Below the pieces are notes generated by a model. The model was given only the letters and a program-made list of their open reading frames with translations, had not been told where the DNA came from and ran no database searches. This document shows, piece by piece, positions 25,601 through 35,130 of a stretch of DNA of 64,000 nucleotides (position 1 is the first letter of the stretch; each line of letters opens with the position of its first letter). Position numbers and translations under genes: made by a program. The stretch comes from Fluviicoccus keumensis. GTDB taxonomy: Bacteria; Pseudomonadota; Gammaproteobacteria; Pseudomonadales; Moraxellaceae. The stretch is taken from the NCBI RefSeq assembly GCF_004217445.1, contig NZ_SHKX01000011.1:493260-557259 (forward strand). Reading direction: 5' to 3'.

Positions 25601-28059
25601 CGGATGCTCCACCTGGAACTTGCTTCTTGCCAGCAAGGCGAATTTCATTACAGAACGAAGCTCTCAAAGCCACCCTAGAAGATGCCCATTCCTTGGCAGA
25701 GTGGGTTGCCACCTATGACGAGCTACTTGATAAGCGCCAGCTTCAAGCCAATGGGGTGACGGTCGTTCGCTATCGGCGAGCCTCTACCAATGGCCGCAAC
25801 ATGATTGTGAGCTCTACCTCGGAGCTTCGGTTGCTGGGTGTATTGGCGAGACGTCGCCTTGGTGAGTTAGGACTGCCTTTTACGCCTGAAATGCTTGAGG
25901 ATGTCGCTGGGCGTGTGAAGAAAGACGCCTTGTCCATTTCGGGCGATATTGTTTTGCGGGCGGCCAAGCGGGGGGTCTCTGCAGGTGAAATGATGGGGCT
26001 GGTGATGAGCCGCTATTTGCTTGATCACGAGTTCAAGCGGATTGTGGGCTCAGGCACGCGCCAATCGTTTAACGTCTACTTCCTTCTTGACGACTATGCG
26101 GATTGGTTGGCTCAGAAGGAGAGCCGTATTGCTGACATTTTGGGACTTTGTGTTGAAGAGCGCGAGGATGGTCTGACTCTGCATATTGCAGTGATCGAAT
26201 CCAAGTATGTAACAGCTGCAGGAGCTGCTGATGCTAAGCGCTCTTCAAAGGCCCAGTTGTTGGCAACACTTTCGACCTTCCGAGCGGCACTCTTTGGTGA
26301 TCCTGGGCATCTTGATCGGGATGTTTGGTTGTCGCGGCTTTCCGATTTGCTGATCGATGCGGACATTCCGCCTGGCTGCACGGACCTGCTCGAACGCGCC
26401 CGTACAAAGCTGCGGGAGGGAGAAGCGAATATCTCGCTGCGGGGATACTCACATGTCTTTATCCACTCGACCGACCCCACCGGAGGCTCCAGTGTATCCG
26501 AGCAAGTCCTGCTTGATGACGCTGATGATATTCAGGCGTGGCAAGAGGTCTTTGACCGGCATGAGCTGCGGAGTCTCGTTGAGGCGTATGCCGGCAAGGA
26601 CGATCCTTCAGCTATTCGCGCCAGATTAGGACCTGAAGAGCCATGGCTGTCGATCATGGCTCGCCCTCCTGCCGCACGCATCGCTTGGACAGCGATGATG
26701 GAGTTGTTGGCGACAAATGGTGAGGCTCAGACTCTCCCCAGTGCTGGGGTAGGTGCTGCCCCTTTGGTTGAGGTTGTAGTAAGTACTCAGAAGATGCAGG
26801 CGACGTCTTTGGGAATAGATACAGGCGAGCCTTGTGCTCCTGCTGCACAAGAAATGGCGTTTATCCCTCAGCCAAGTGCTTCTTCCGGTACGCAGTTAGC
26901 GCAATTGATAGCCATGAGAGCTTCCGCGCAGTCCAGTTTGGTCGATGAGCGTGAAGCTTGGGCTGAAGAAACCACCAAAAAGCTCAAGTCCGCGCTGAAT
27001 GGGTATGGGCTTCAGGCGGCAGTGTTAGGCACCCGTCTAACGCCCAATGGTTGTCTGATAAGGCTTGCGGGCTCTGACCGTTTGCGCATCGAGGATATCG
27101 AGGCCAAGCGAACTCAGCTTTTGACGACGCATGCAATCAACCTAGTGACGGTGCAGCCTAAGCCGGGTGAAATCGTGGTAACAATCGCTAGTTCTAAGCG
27201 CCAGTCGGTTTCACTGTGGGACTTGTGGGCTCGTCGTACCTTGAATCGAAATGCGGCAGGTATTAATACGTCATTTGTATTGGGGCTGCAGGAGGTCAAT
27301 GGAGCGCTGCTATATCTCAACCTCGGGGGGGAGTTTGGTGGCTTGGCATCTCATGAGCCGCACTCGCTTGTTGCTGGGGCTACCGGTAGTGGGAAGTCGG
27401 TGCTCATTCAGGCAATTCTTCTCGATATCGCGGCGACCAACTCCAAGGAGTTAGCCCAAATTGTGCTGATCGATCCTAAGATGGGGGTCGATTACTCTGC
27501 CCTGGAAGATCTGCCGCACATGCGTGAGAAGATCGTGACGATGCGGGAGAGGGCGACAGAGGTTCTATCGAGCTTGGTTGAGGAAATGGAAAGCCGTTAC
27601 CGGCTTTTTGCCTCTGTTCGAGCGCGGGATCTCACAACGTTTAATGCCAAATCGACTGCAGAGGCCCGTCTACCAATGCTCTTCTTGGTCCACGATGAGT
27701 TTGCTGATTGGATGCTTGAAGATGACTACAAGAGTGCGGTCAGCGCCGCAGTTCAGCGCTTGGGGGTAAAAGCGCGTGCTGCTGGTATACACTTAATATT
27801 CGCGGCGCAGCGTCCAGACAAAGATGTAATGCCGATGCAATTGCGTGAGAACCTAGGTAATCGATTGATCTTGAAGGTGGCAAGTGAAGCAACTTCGAAG
27901 ATTGCTTTGGATCGCCCTGGCGCAGAGCTATTGCTGGGCAAAGGGCATCTCGCTGCAAAGCTCAATGGTGAGCAGGGTCTGGTTTTCGCACAGGCCCCAT
28001 TCCTGTCTGATCAGGACATTGAGGTAGTCGTGGCGGCAATTTGTGCAGATAACAACTGA
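22648..28059 (+). CDS. DptH/SspH-like giant protein with C-terminal FtsK/HerA ATPase
   Basis: 1803 aa. The first about 1550 residues have no motif I can name with certainty. The C-terminal 240 residues are an FtsK/HerA-type motor: Walker A GATGSGKS (1577-1584), VLIDPKMGVDYSAL after the P-loop, Walker B LFLVHDEFADWM (D1683, E1684) and the FtsK phrase AGIHLIFAAQRP. In family terms this layout (very long N-terminal region, C-terminal translocase) is that of DptH-type restriction proteins. It overlaps the preceding gene by one base and is followed after 15 bases by a 58-aa ORF. It would be the DNA-translocating or cleaving subunit. Confidence 0.65.
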   Translation: MLTDRIIGRVGADILSRRLADARQGDGKVLDSAALFRLDKLSPAQNAAIVREILANPELSARVDLQIPSALVEGFDLPSFALTALNAGAVRNAGTDKEALLTANGNEHNLADTLGHVTALGAKELRSDESAWMEATCHVAGIAPTLDDRQVFKAALRGLIAATELSLIQLGEFCWKVSDAITVRGLPIRDAIGWALPFVGLPRDTSFFANSKTYNSSYTPWRKAFEMLLSNRAPFLSRLKVNGQPLDTEEMKARLEEHGNDIKDNVRPTLEAFINAPPGDEATAAEVAMLEWEMDGVHYLFDKPREKQQGLAESTLHFFDHDCKDPDVLIDQWRKHLEELKTRERRSDFPEEEDEVFFALHRRYIEEQPKLHSRWEKVIFGKPIECHDFLEGFVSVTHSLVVKAGECQGERFLRLTVNKGRKEWRERFNYDVGSYFSAMYRGLKELMGSKVDWRVEKMGTANLPDPLFRYPEFFAREYEIRKKNIKPQTSLARAAVQIKFEVSLIQRVDSKETVLEKTQLVWNYRPESIGLSLAEDMTRLQEKGGVACTEVPRRVVSKKGGVQSVSLLDTSTLEAIYSRDAGSLVPPASRLPSMRHDIKKRINDLAAEGRLTRDQRDELRTAWDAFEADYGQAIHDFIHTGLHGEAVLRQAESFGALLRALATHARGDVCRSRLVSEVLSIGTVRVSGDQPSLIIPPWHPERMKALAVKTRRVAGLVTHILNNNALFGDRGIFFREFSEELAHPFYPEIATIQRGGVPVLVSESSTVNGYSLLERPVRDDEDALTDVSPLVASKQVRELLERYVGLQPHEANNLSVLLYNADAAELPLSVVRELANLHAETDVQCNVSVRHRDSGKLRRVYAELVTKAGDDPDLPVVSETSENFISKLRISVIPASATPSQTKDGFRAFDVAFLHDVVSRTAGVEWIPVEWTNERPTLEHAPSRWSYRNVSGENELKSTTLLTCPRQTASGWAYVGAVASVVRQTDAPPGTCFLPARRISLQNEALKATLEDAHSLAEWVATYDELLDKRQLQANGVTVVRYRRASTNGRNMIVSSTSELRLLGVLARRRLGELGLPFTPEMLEDVAGRVKKDALSISGDIVLRAAKRGVSAGEMMGLVMSRYLLDHEFKRIVGSGTRQSFNVYFLLDDYADWLAQKESRIADILGLCVEEREDGLTLHIAVIESKYVTAAGAADAKRSSKAQLLATLSTFRAALFGDPGHLDRDVWLSRLSDLLIDADIPPGCTDLLERARTKLREGEANISLRGYSHVFIHSTDPTGGSSVSEQVLLDDADDIQAWQEVFDRHELRSLVEAYAGKDDPSAIRARLGPEEPWLSIMARPPAARIAWTAMMELLATNGEAQTLPSAGVGAAPLVEVVVSTQKMQATSLGIDTGEPCAPAAQEMAFIPQPSASSGTQLAQLIAMRASAQSSLVDEREAWAEETTKKLKSALNGYGLQAAVLGTRLTPNGCLIRLAGSDRLRIEDIEAKRTQLLTTHAINLVTVQPKPGEIVVTIASSKRQSVSLWDLWARRTLNRNAAGINTSFVLGLQEVNGALLYLNLGGEFGGLASHEPHSLVAGATGSGKSVLIQAILLDIAATNSKELAQIVLIDPKMGVDYSALEDLPHMREKIVTMRERATEVLSSLVEEMESRYRLFASVRARDLTTFNAKSTAEARLPMLFLVHDEFADWMLEDDYKSAVSAAVQRLGVKARAAGIHLIFAAQRPDKDVMPMQLRENLGNRLILKVASEATSKIALDRPGAELLLGKGHLAAKLNGEQGLVFAQAPFLSDQDIEVVVAAICADNN

Positions 28060-28074
28060 AGAGATTAGTACCGC

Positions 28075-28251
28075 ATGTTCAGAGTCACCGTACGAACTGT
28101 TTTAGAGCGCGGCTCTGAGCTGATAAGCTCGGACATCATTGCATTTCACGAGCTAATCAAGAAAGGCTTCTACGCTCGTACGAAGTCTGGAGTTGAAATA
28201 AGGTTCGATATTCCACTCAAAGTGGGTCCACAGTGGTTCTGGTTACATTAG
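28075..28251 (+). CDS. 58-aa micro-ORF between the DptH-like and kinase-helicase genes
   Basis: A short frame from ATG 28075, 15 bases after the upstream stop, coding 58 residues: MFRVTVRTVLERG, then a helical middle (FHELIKKGFYART) and the aromatic end GPQWFWLH. GAAGAG lies upstream at a long spacing. It fits operon spacing and could be a genuine small subunit. I know no family for it. Confidence 0.4.
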   Translation: MFRVTVRTVLERGSELISSDIIAFHELIKKGFYARTKSGVEIRFDIPLKVGPQWFWLH

Positions 28252-28365
28252 AGAATCCACAAGACTGCCCATGATTGGAGTTGCTTTTATTTTCTGACGG
28301 GATGCGAAGAAGCGTATCCATAGAGATCGCTCGCGCTTGGTTAGCGCAATAGGGAGAAACGTGCT

Positions 28366-31300
28366 TTGAGAATTAATTACTTGAGTGCAGATGGAGTCCT
28401 TGAAGTCGAGCAAGGCGCGATGCGTGAAATCGAGCGCCGGTTGCCAAAAGCTTGGCTTGGATTTGCGGCATTTCAGCTTGTTCAGCGGGGTTCTCCTGAG
28501 GCTCTCGATATTGATTTAGTTGTTCTAACGGAAAATCGAATCCTTGTCATTGAGCTCAAGAATTGGAGTGGCGATATTGAGTTCACGGGTGGTCAGTGGG
28601 TACACAAGGGCTGTCCACGTAAGTCGCCAGTGAAGGTAACTCAAAGGAAGGCACAGATACTCAAAGATGTGATTCGAGATAAGTATCCAAAACTGAAGGT
28701 GCCTTACGTTCAGCCAGTCGTAGTACTTTGCCATCCCCAATGCAGACTAAGGAGCTTCCCGCCTGAAGAGCTAGCATTTGTGCTGACGCTGGGGGATTTC
28801 TGCGATTCGGCATCGAGCCCCAATAAGTACAAGGCGCGTTTTCCGGATACGCCACCCAGGTTTTCCTATCCCTCAGCTAACCCATTGCCAGATAGACAGC
28901 ATTACGAGGCCCTGTTCTCACTTCAGAATTCCCAAGTTTTGGAACGAAAGACAGTAATTTATGGGTTTCAGCAATCCTCAACATCGCCTGATTACGTCCA
29001 TCCACGCAGCATTTGGAGTGAGTTTCGTGCTGAACATGTCGACAATCGTCGCTCTAAGGCACTGCTACGCAAGTGGGACTTCCAAGCGCTAGCTGGTGGG
29101 GGAACCTCTCCTGTTGAGCGGGCAACGATAGGGCTTCGTGAATTAAGGCTAAATGAAGCGCTTCGCGAGCAGTCTCCGGAACTACATGCGGACCTGCTCG
29201 AGCCGGTAGCATCAGCAATCGCGGATGATGTAACAACGAATTTTATCGAGGCCTACCGTCTGCCTGACAGGGTCGAGCGTCTGGAGGAGTTGCTTGCAAG
29301 GCGGCCTGACATGCCAGTAGATGAGCGGATTGCTTTGGCGAAGAGCATACTTTCGCGGTTTGCGAAATTGCATTTACTGGATATTTCCCATCGTGACATT
29401 ACCAAGAAGACGCTTTGGGTCATTGAGCCTGCTCGGGTAATTCTTTCGTCATTCGCGGCTGCACGCGTTCCTGAAGCACGCACAGTGGGAGTGCATAGGG
29501 TTGAGCTTGAGACAGGGTCAATCTCTCTACCAGAGGATGCTGAAGGTGGTTCGACGCAAGCTGACCAGAATCCTTTTGTCCGTGACGTGTTCTTGCTCGG
29601 AGTGCTCGTATGCGAGTTGCTAGAACAGAGGGAGCTCAGCCGATTAGACGGTGTTCCACTGTTCGACGATGTGCTGTTAGCAGTTGCTGGCTTGCGGGAT
29701 TGGTATCGACGAGCTATCGATTGGGATCCTGTCCGTCGATTCTCGACGGCCTCAGAGGCGCTTGACACATTCAATGCCGCGCTAGCGAAAGAGATAGGGC
29801 CGGTTGTCACTGCCGAAGAGATTTCGGCATTCAAAACAACGGCTAGTCCGCTAAATCTCCCTCAAATGGAAGAGCTTTCCTCCACCTCCGGGAAGCTTGT
29901 CTACATCTCCGAGCGAGATGGGATTAAGGTTCTTGTCAAATGTTGGCCAAGGTTGTGCTTCGACAGTAAGCACGCCGCGCGTAACTCACGGCTTCTCGGT
30001 TTTCTGCAGCAGGCACGCTCATTAAGACAGTCTGCTTTTGACGCTTCTCCAGAAATTCTTGACTTTGGAATGGGGCAGTTTGGGCTCATGCTTGTAACCC
30101 GCTGGGAAGATGGCGAGTCGCTTCAGGAGTGGCTGACAGTAGAGCAGCCACCGAGGCTAAGAGCGATAGTGGCCCTATCATTATTGAACGCAGTACGGCG
30201 ACTTCACGCGTTAGGCTTAAGCCATGGCGACCTGAAGCCTGCAAACGTGGTGGTATGCCTGTCAATAGATGGTGAGCATCATGCAATGCTTCTGGATGTC
30301 CCTGATCTTAGTGCGGATGGAGACATTGGCATTACTATTGGCATACTTCCGCCGCATATCGAATCCGCTTCGCCCCAGCACCGCGATATGTTTGCGGTGA
30401 CTCAACTAGTCTTGAGTCTCCTTGATGGAGTTGATTTTCCGAAGTCGACTCACGAAGCTGAGCAGGCCCTAATGCTGGGGGAGGCCATGCCTCCGGTTGA
30501 TCTGCTTGCTGAAACGCTACAGGTAGAGTTGTTCCCGCAAATAGAGTTGAAGCCTAGCTATTTGGTGACCGTCAAGCGTCGCGGGCGAGAGAATGAGCCG
30601 CAGACTGAACTTGAGGGAGACAACGGTAGCTTTCCCGTCGGTTTAACAGTGGACAAATCGGGGAACACCATCTTCTTTTTGACAGGACTTCGGCAGCAGA
30701 TAGTTATCAAGTATGCCCGAGAGTCAGATGAGATTTTGGATGTCCACGCCAAGCAAATAGGCCATGAGCAGTACGTGCTTGCAGCTCGACGAGCTGCCTT
30801 TCGCCTTTATGCAACAGTGCATATTGAGTTTGGTGCGGCAGCGGATGTATCCACTTTGGTGGATGTTCTATACGCAAGATATCTTGCTACACAACCAGAC
30901 CATGATGAGGCTGGAGGGGCGGTTGTTGTCGATCCCTATGCCCAAAGTGAGGCTGAGATAGGTGCTGTCAGACCGCTTTCTACTACTGAGTTGTGGAGTG
31001 CCCTTGCAAGCACCGATGATCTGAATGCGACGGCAGTGACACTACGATCCGGCGGACACATGCTGTCAGATAGGAGTGGTCAGTGGCTCCTCCCGTTTGA
31101 CTTGGATGGTGGTGTTCTTGATTTTTCAGAAGATGAGCGAATTGAGCTTCTTGAGCGTGGCTCAGATCCAATTGATGGCTCGGACCGCTGGTACAAGATT
31201 GGCATCGTTTCACCTGACATTGGAAAAGATGTCATGCGTGTCCAGGTTTCAAACTCTAGGTTCAACCCGGTAGCAGGTGACATGGTCTATTTAAGGGGAA

Positions 31301-33213
31301 CTCTCGAACGTCATGCGTCGGGTCGACGTGTCGCGGCTATGCGTCGAGTTCTTGAGAATGGAGCCTTAATTCCAAAAATACCTGACTACTTTGATCCGTC
31401 GGTTGATATAGCACCTCGAATGACCAGAGTGCTAGACATTGGCTCGCTCTCGGAGTATTTGCTGAATCCGATGCAAGAAGAGGCGCTACGAACAACGATT
31501 GAGTTTGGTCCGATTTCGTTGCTGCAAGGCCCTCCAGGAACTGGAAAGACCAAGTTCATAGCCTCATTTGTGCACTTAGTGCTAAGTAAGGGCCTGGCTA
31601 GGAACGTACTCTTGGTGAGTCAATCTCATGAAGCCGTAAACAATGCTCTGGAGAAAGTGGCTGAGCTGGCAAGAACGAACAGTACGGATATCTCAATGGT
31701 TCGGGTCGGATTGGCATCAATGGTGTCTCCACGTCTGTGCTCAATTCAAGAGGACTCGAAGCGTCAACTCTATCGAGAAGCATTTGATGCGGAGTTGAAG
31801 GAGCGCGTAAAGGCGATTGGTTACGGCATGGGTCTTTCCCGGCCTTATGTTGACGAGGCCATTGAGTTGCATGTTAGTCTTGGCTCTGTGCTTGGCCGCA
31901 TCGCTCGATTGCAGAGCGGGTCAGAAGTAGACGAGGCTGCAACCCAGACATCAAGCGTTCATGTTGAGCGTATGAAGGAAGTCTTTTGTTCTATCGCTCT
32001 TGGCAAGTTTGGGGTTGAGGTTGAGGTCAATGAAGATTTAACAATGTGGTTTGAGGGGCGGTTGACTGATCTTGCGCGCCTGCATGGACAACCTAGTCCA
32101 GATAAATGCAAGCGATTGGAGCAGATCATCAATCTATCATTTGAGTTCTCGAGTGTCCTCCGGAATCCCCGGTCAAATTTCACATCTTTTCTTGCCCGGA
32201 GTTCGAGTGTAGTTGCTGGGACTTGCGTTGGTATTGGTAAGCATGCCCTTGGCATTGTGGATCATGCTTACGACTGGGTTATTGTGGATGAAGCCGCAAG
32301 AGCATCTCCAATGGAGCTTGTTGTTGCCATGCAAGCGGGCAAACGGCTCCTTCTCGTAGGGGACCACTTGCAATTGCCGCCGACCTATCCCCGAGTAGTA
32401 GAGGAAAAGACGGCACAGTTGCTCGGAGTGTCGCGATTGGAATTCCGGCGGATGAACAACTTCCAGCGGGCATTTTCTTCAACATACGGACAGCAAGTTG
32501 GTCGAACACTACTCCTGCAGTACCGCATGGCGGAAAATATCAACTACGTGGTCTCAAACTGTTTCTACAAGGGGACATTGAAGGTTGCGCGTCAGCCCCC
32601 AGGACCAGAATATGAGAGCCTTCCTGACTACTTGTCGAAGCAAGTTGTTTGGATTGATACGGCTGACCAAGGAAGGGGTGGATTTCATGAGGCTGCAGGT
32701 ACGCACGAAGGAGCGCTTATTAACGAGGCCGAAGCAAACGTAGTTTTGGCTGTGATTCGTGGCATTGCAAAGTCTCAGGTGTTTCTTCGCAGTGTACGGG
32801 AATCCGAGACATCTAAGCATATTCCTGTCGGCATCATCACTATGTATGCGGCTCAGCGAGATCTCATTCGGCGCAAGCTCGACCAGGCTGATTGGGCAAC
32901 GGAAATTCGTGACCTGTTTACGATTGGGACAGTGGATAGCTATCAAGGTAAGGAGAACCGTATCATTATCTTATCGATGGTGAGAAATGATACCTCGCAG
33001 GCCATTGGATTCCTTGTTGACCCAGAACGTATCAATGTTGCCCTGTCTCGTGCAAAGGACAGACTCGTTATCATCAGTTCAACATCCATGTGGAGCTCTC
33101 GTCCAAAGGTGCCCATGGCATCAGTGCTACAACGGGTTCACGAACTGGTTAACAAAGGCGAAGCTCTCTTCGTCCCCTCACTTGATCTGAAGCGGAGTAA
33201 TGCCGATGCGTGA
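28366..33213 (+). CDS. NERD nuclease-like + tandem protein kinase-like + SF1 helicase fusion (PglW-like)
   Basis: 1615 aa, TTG start at 28366 after AGGGAG. Domain order: NERD domain (about 10-125) with D50 and E63-L-K65; a first kinase-like domain with HRD 342-344 but Thr in place of the catalytic-loop Asn and SSF where DFG is expected, so probably inactive; a second with HGDLKPAN (620-627) and D644 followed by VPD instead of FG; then a DNA2/UvrD-like helicase with Walker A GPPGTGKT (1055-1062), DEAA (1308-1311), VGDHLQLPP, SYQGKENR and ALSRAKD (R1562). NERD + kinase is the layout of BREX PglW; the fused helicase is additional. It overlaps the next gene. Confidence 0.85.
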   Translation: MRINYLSADGVLEVEQGAMREIERRLPKAWLGFAAFQLVQRGSPEALDIDLVVLTENRILVIELKNWSGDIEFTGGQWVHKGCPRKSPVKVTQRKAQILKDVIRDKYPKLKVPYVQPVVVLCHPQCRLRSFPPEELAFVLTLGDFCDSASSPNKYKARFPDTPPRFSYPSANPLPDRQHYEALFSLQNSQVLERKTVIYGFQQSSTSPDYVHPRSIWSEFRAEHVDNRRSKALLRKWDFQALAGGGTSPVERATIGLRELRLNEALREQSPELHADLLEPVASAIADDVTTNFIEAYRLPDRVERLEELLARRPDMPVDERIALAKSILSRFAKLHLLDISHRDITKKTLWVIEPARVILSSFAAARVPEARTVGVHRVELETGSISLPEDAEGGSTQADQNPFVRDVFLLGVLVCELLEQRELSRLDGVPLFDDVLLAVAGLRDWYRRAIDWDPVRRFSTASEALDTFNAALAKEIGPVVTAEEISAFKTTASPLNLPQMEELSSTSGKLVYISERDGIKVLVKCWPRLCFDSKHAARNSRLLGFLQQARSLRQSAFDASPEILDFGMGQFGLMLVTRWEDGESLQEWLTVEQPPRLRAIVALSLLNAVRRLHALGLSHGDLKPANVVVCLSIDGEHHAMLLDVPDLSADGDIGITIGILPPHIESASPQHRDMFAVTQLVLSLLDGVDFPKSTHEAEQALMLGEAMPPVDLLAETLQVELFPQIELKPSYLVTVKRRGRENEPQTELEGDNGSFPVGLTVDKSGNTIFFLTGLRQQIVIKYARESDEILDVHAKQIGHEQYVLAARRAAFRLYATVHIEFGAAADVSTLVDVLYARYLATQPDHDEAGGAVVVDPYAQSEAEIGAVRPLSTTELWSALASTDDLNATAVTLRSGGHMLSDRSGQWLLPFDLDGGVLDFSEDERIELLERGSDPIDGSDRWYKIGIVSPDIGKDVMRVQVSNSRFNPVAGDMVYLRGTLERHASGRRVAAMRRVLENGALIPKIPDYFDPSVDIAPRMTRVLDIGSLSEYLLNPMQEEALRTTIEFGPISLLQGPPGTGKTKFIASFVHLVLSKGLARNVLLVSQSHEAVNNALEKVAELARTNSTDISMVRVGLASMVSPRLCSIQEDSKRQLYREAFDAELKERVKAIGYGMGLSRPYVDEAIELHVSLGSVLGRIARLQSGSEVDEAATQTSSVHVERMKEVFCSIALGKFGVEVEVNEDLTMWFEGRLTDLARLHGQPSPDKCKRLEQIINLSFEFSSVLRNPRSNFTSFLARSSSVVAGTCVGIGKHALGIVDHAYDWVIVDEAARASPMELVVAMQAGKRLLLVGDHLQLPPTYPRVVEEKTAQLLGVSRLEFRRMNNFQRAFSSTYGQQVGRTLLLQYRMAENINYVVSNCFYKGTLKVARQPPGPEYESLPDYLSKQVVWIDTADQGRGGFHEAAGTHEGALINEAEANVVLAVIRGIAKSQVFLRSVRESETSKHIPVGIITMYAAQRDLIRRKLDQADWATEIRDLFTIGTVDSYQGKENRIIILSMVRNDTSQAIGFLVDPERINVALSRAKDRLVIISSTSMWSSRPKVPMASVLQRVHELVNKGEALFVPSLDLKRSNADA

Positions 33214-34834
33214 GCGATTCAATACAGTTGCTGTCGCGATTCCAGCTCAGCAGTTCCTGATCCGCTGTCACGTCTCTGTAGAAAGGCAAGTTCCGGTCAT
33301 GACAGAGTTTGCGGTCCGATTGCTTCACTTGGCGGGCTCTTTGGGGGTTGAATCACTCGGAGCATACTTCGGCCTCAAAGGCAAAGAAGTGAACGACCTC
33401 CTGGATTTGCTCCGTGTTGAAGGGCTTATCGAGGAGGTCGATGGAAAGTTGACTCTCACATCTTATGCAGAGGCTCGATTTGTGAGTTCTGGCGACGGGT
33501 TACCCAGATTTCATCGTATCGCTGAGCGCCAGAGCCGCCCGGTCTTTGAGCTCCTGACGTTCTCGCCAATTCCAAAAGTGCTTTCAGGTTCATATTGGGA
33601 CAATACCCTGGATCTTGCATGGGATGCCTCAGGAGAGCGCAATAATCGAACTGTTGACCAAGCGCAAGAGGCGTTTCATCGCCACTTCCATGATATCGAA
33701 CGCCAAGATCGCGATGATGAACAACGACGGGCCTTTGATGTCTATAAGATTGATGACATTACAGCTGGAAGGCGATTTAATATCCCTTTGCCGGTACATT
33801 TTGATGTGGATTTAGATGGCAATGTGGAGTTCGATATTGAGTCGCAACTTGCCCTTTTACCTGAAGAGCTACGCTCAACAGTTTATAAACTTACGGCTGA
33901 GAGAATAGCGCGTCAACCGCAGCATGCTGATCATTTTAGTGAATTTGTCAATGTCTTCAATGATGACGTATTGGCACGATATCTAGATGGCGTTCCTGAT
34001 GCGCTACCAGTCTCCATGTCATCTACCCATGTCCTCCGCGAGGATACACCGCGCATAATGCGCAGATCAAACGCTAAGCGCCATTTCGTAGTTGCTAATC
34101 CACAATCAAGTGCCAAATTTGATTTTGCTTCCTATGTAAGGGAGGTTCACGGTAGTGCTAATGGCCTGGAGTACGATGCTGGCAAGAGTCGTGCGCTTTT
34201 AGGCGCGCTGTATATGCCAAAGAACCAAGAGCGGTTTGTGGAGCTCTTCAGACGCTCACTTCATCGATTTAAGGCGAATAGCTCCGCCTCAACAGTATTC
34301 CCCAAAGAGATGTTCTGGGTGGTTCCCGACTCTGACCTCTGGGGTAGAACAGAATCCCTTAGAAGTTTAATTGAGCAGTTGATGAACGTCACGGCGAAGG
34401 AATGGGGGGAGCCGATAGACCTTGTTGCGGTCTGTTCAGGTGCACAGTCGGAGCCAATGGAGCGTTTAAGATGGCGTGCGAACCTGCTACTAGATGCTGG
34501 TTTCAGTGACGTTCTGCTGGGACCGTCTTTAGCAACTTCTGGGCGCTTTGAAGTCTTGTTGCTTCCGGGAGTAGCTGCTACTGCACTTTATCACTGGAAG
34601 ATACCAACCTCGGATGTGATTAGCGTTCCTCTAGGCTTCTATTCGGAGGAGGAGGACAAGCTAGGGAAGCTCCTCGTGTTTCTGAAGAAGGTATGCGAAA
34701 TGAAACTACATCGCATCTTCAGAGGTTCAGGAAAGGATGGCGAGGACCGAAAACTGAAAGTGGAGGATGCGTCACCGACTGACTTTATGTACTTCAGTCA
34801 GTTTCTTAACAGTTCAGGAAAGTTTTCAGCGTGA
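33206..34834 (+). CDS. Hypothetical winged-helix-like protein, partner of the kinase-helicase
   Basis: 542 aa, family not recognised. Start 33206 (ATG CGT GAG) lies 8 bases after GGAG and inside the end of the previous gene; the ATG at 33200 is too close to that site. Residues about 30-80 look like a winged helix (LGAYFGLKGKEVNDLLDLL, then a wing-like LIEEVDGKLTLT). The middle is acidic and may be extended. The C-terminal half is alpha/beta (IDLVAVCSGAQSEP, FEVLLLPGVAATALYHWK). The overlap implies stoichiometric production with the kinase-helicase. It may be the DNA- or substrate-recognition subunit, which is an inference. Confidence 0.7.
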   Translation: MRERFNTVAVAIPAQQFLIRCHVSVERQVPVMTEFAVRLLHLAGSLGVESLGAYFGLKGKEVNDLLDLLRVEGLIEEVDGKLTLTSYAEARFVSSGDGLPRFHRIAERQSRPVFELLTFSPIPKVLSGSYWDNTLDLAWDASGERNNRTVDQAQEAFHRHFHDIERQDRDDEQRRAFDVYKIDDITAGRRFNIPLPVHFDVDLDGNVEFDIESQLALLPEELRSTVYKLTAERIARQPQHADHFSEFVNVFNDDVLARYLDGVPDALPVSMSSTHVLREDTPRIMRRSNAKRHFVVANPQSSAKFDFASYVREVHGSANGLEYDAGKSRALLGALYMPKNQERFVELFRRSLHRFKANSSASTVFPKEMFWVVPDSDLWGRTESLRSLIEQLMNVTAKEWGEPIDLVAVCSGAQSEPMERLRWRANLLLDAGFSDVLLGPSLATSGRFEVLLLPGVAATALYHWKIPTSDVISVPLGFYSEEEDKLGKLLVFLKKVCEMKLHRIFRGSGKDGEDRKLKVEDASPTDFMYFSQFLNSSGKFSA

Positions 34835-34905
34835 CAACAGAGCTTATATCTGTATATGAAAGCATTCAGTGCGTAAGATGACGCTGGCGGGTCCTACGCG
34901 CTGTT

Positions 34906-35130
34906 ATGCTGCAAGGTGGGAAGGGGAAGATAGGTGTAAGCGTCCAGCCCTCCCTCCTTGCAGGGTCTTATCCGTCCTGTAAGCATGTTGCCACGCTGAT
35001 CGAGTTCCGGCGCAAGGTCGCGGTGGTGCGTGACCATGCCACCGGACAGTACTGGGTAATCCCTTATGCGGCGATCAATCTGGAGGGTGCGGATGTGCGG
35101 ATCCGGGAAAGCAGGATTGAGCCGTCATGA
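34906..35130 (+). CDS. Possible small protein or gene remnant
   Basis: A 74-aa frame from 34906 with no ribosome site. The segment ATLIEFRRKVAVVRDHATGQYW resembles small SH3-like beta-barrel proteins of mobile elements. It is followed directly by a frame-broken fragment of similar style, so this region looks like decayed cargo. No function is assigned. Confidence 0.3.
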   Translation: MLQGGKGKIGVSVQPSLLAGSYPSCKHVATLIEFRRKVAVVRDHATGQYWVIPYAAINLEGADVRIRESRIEPS

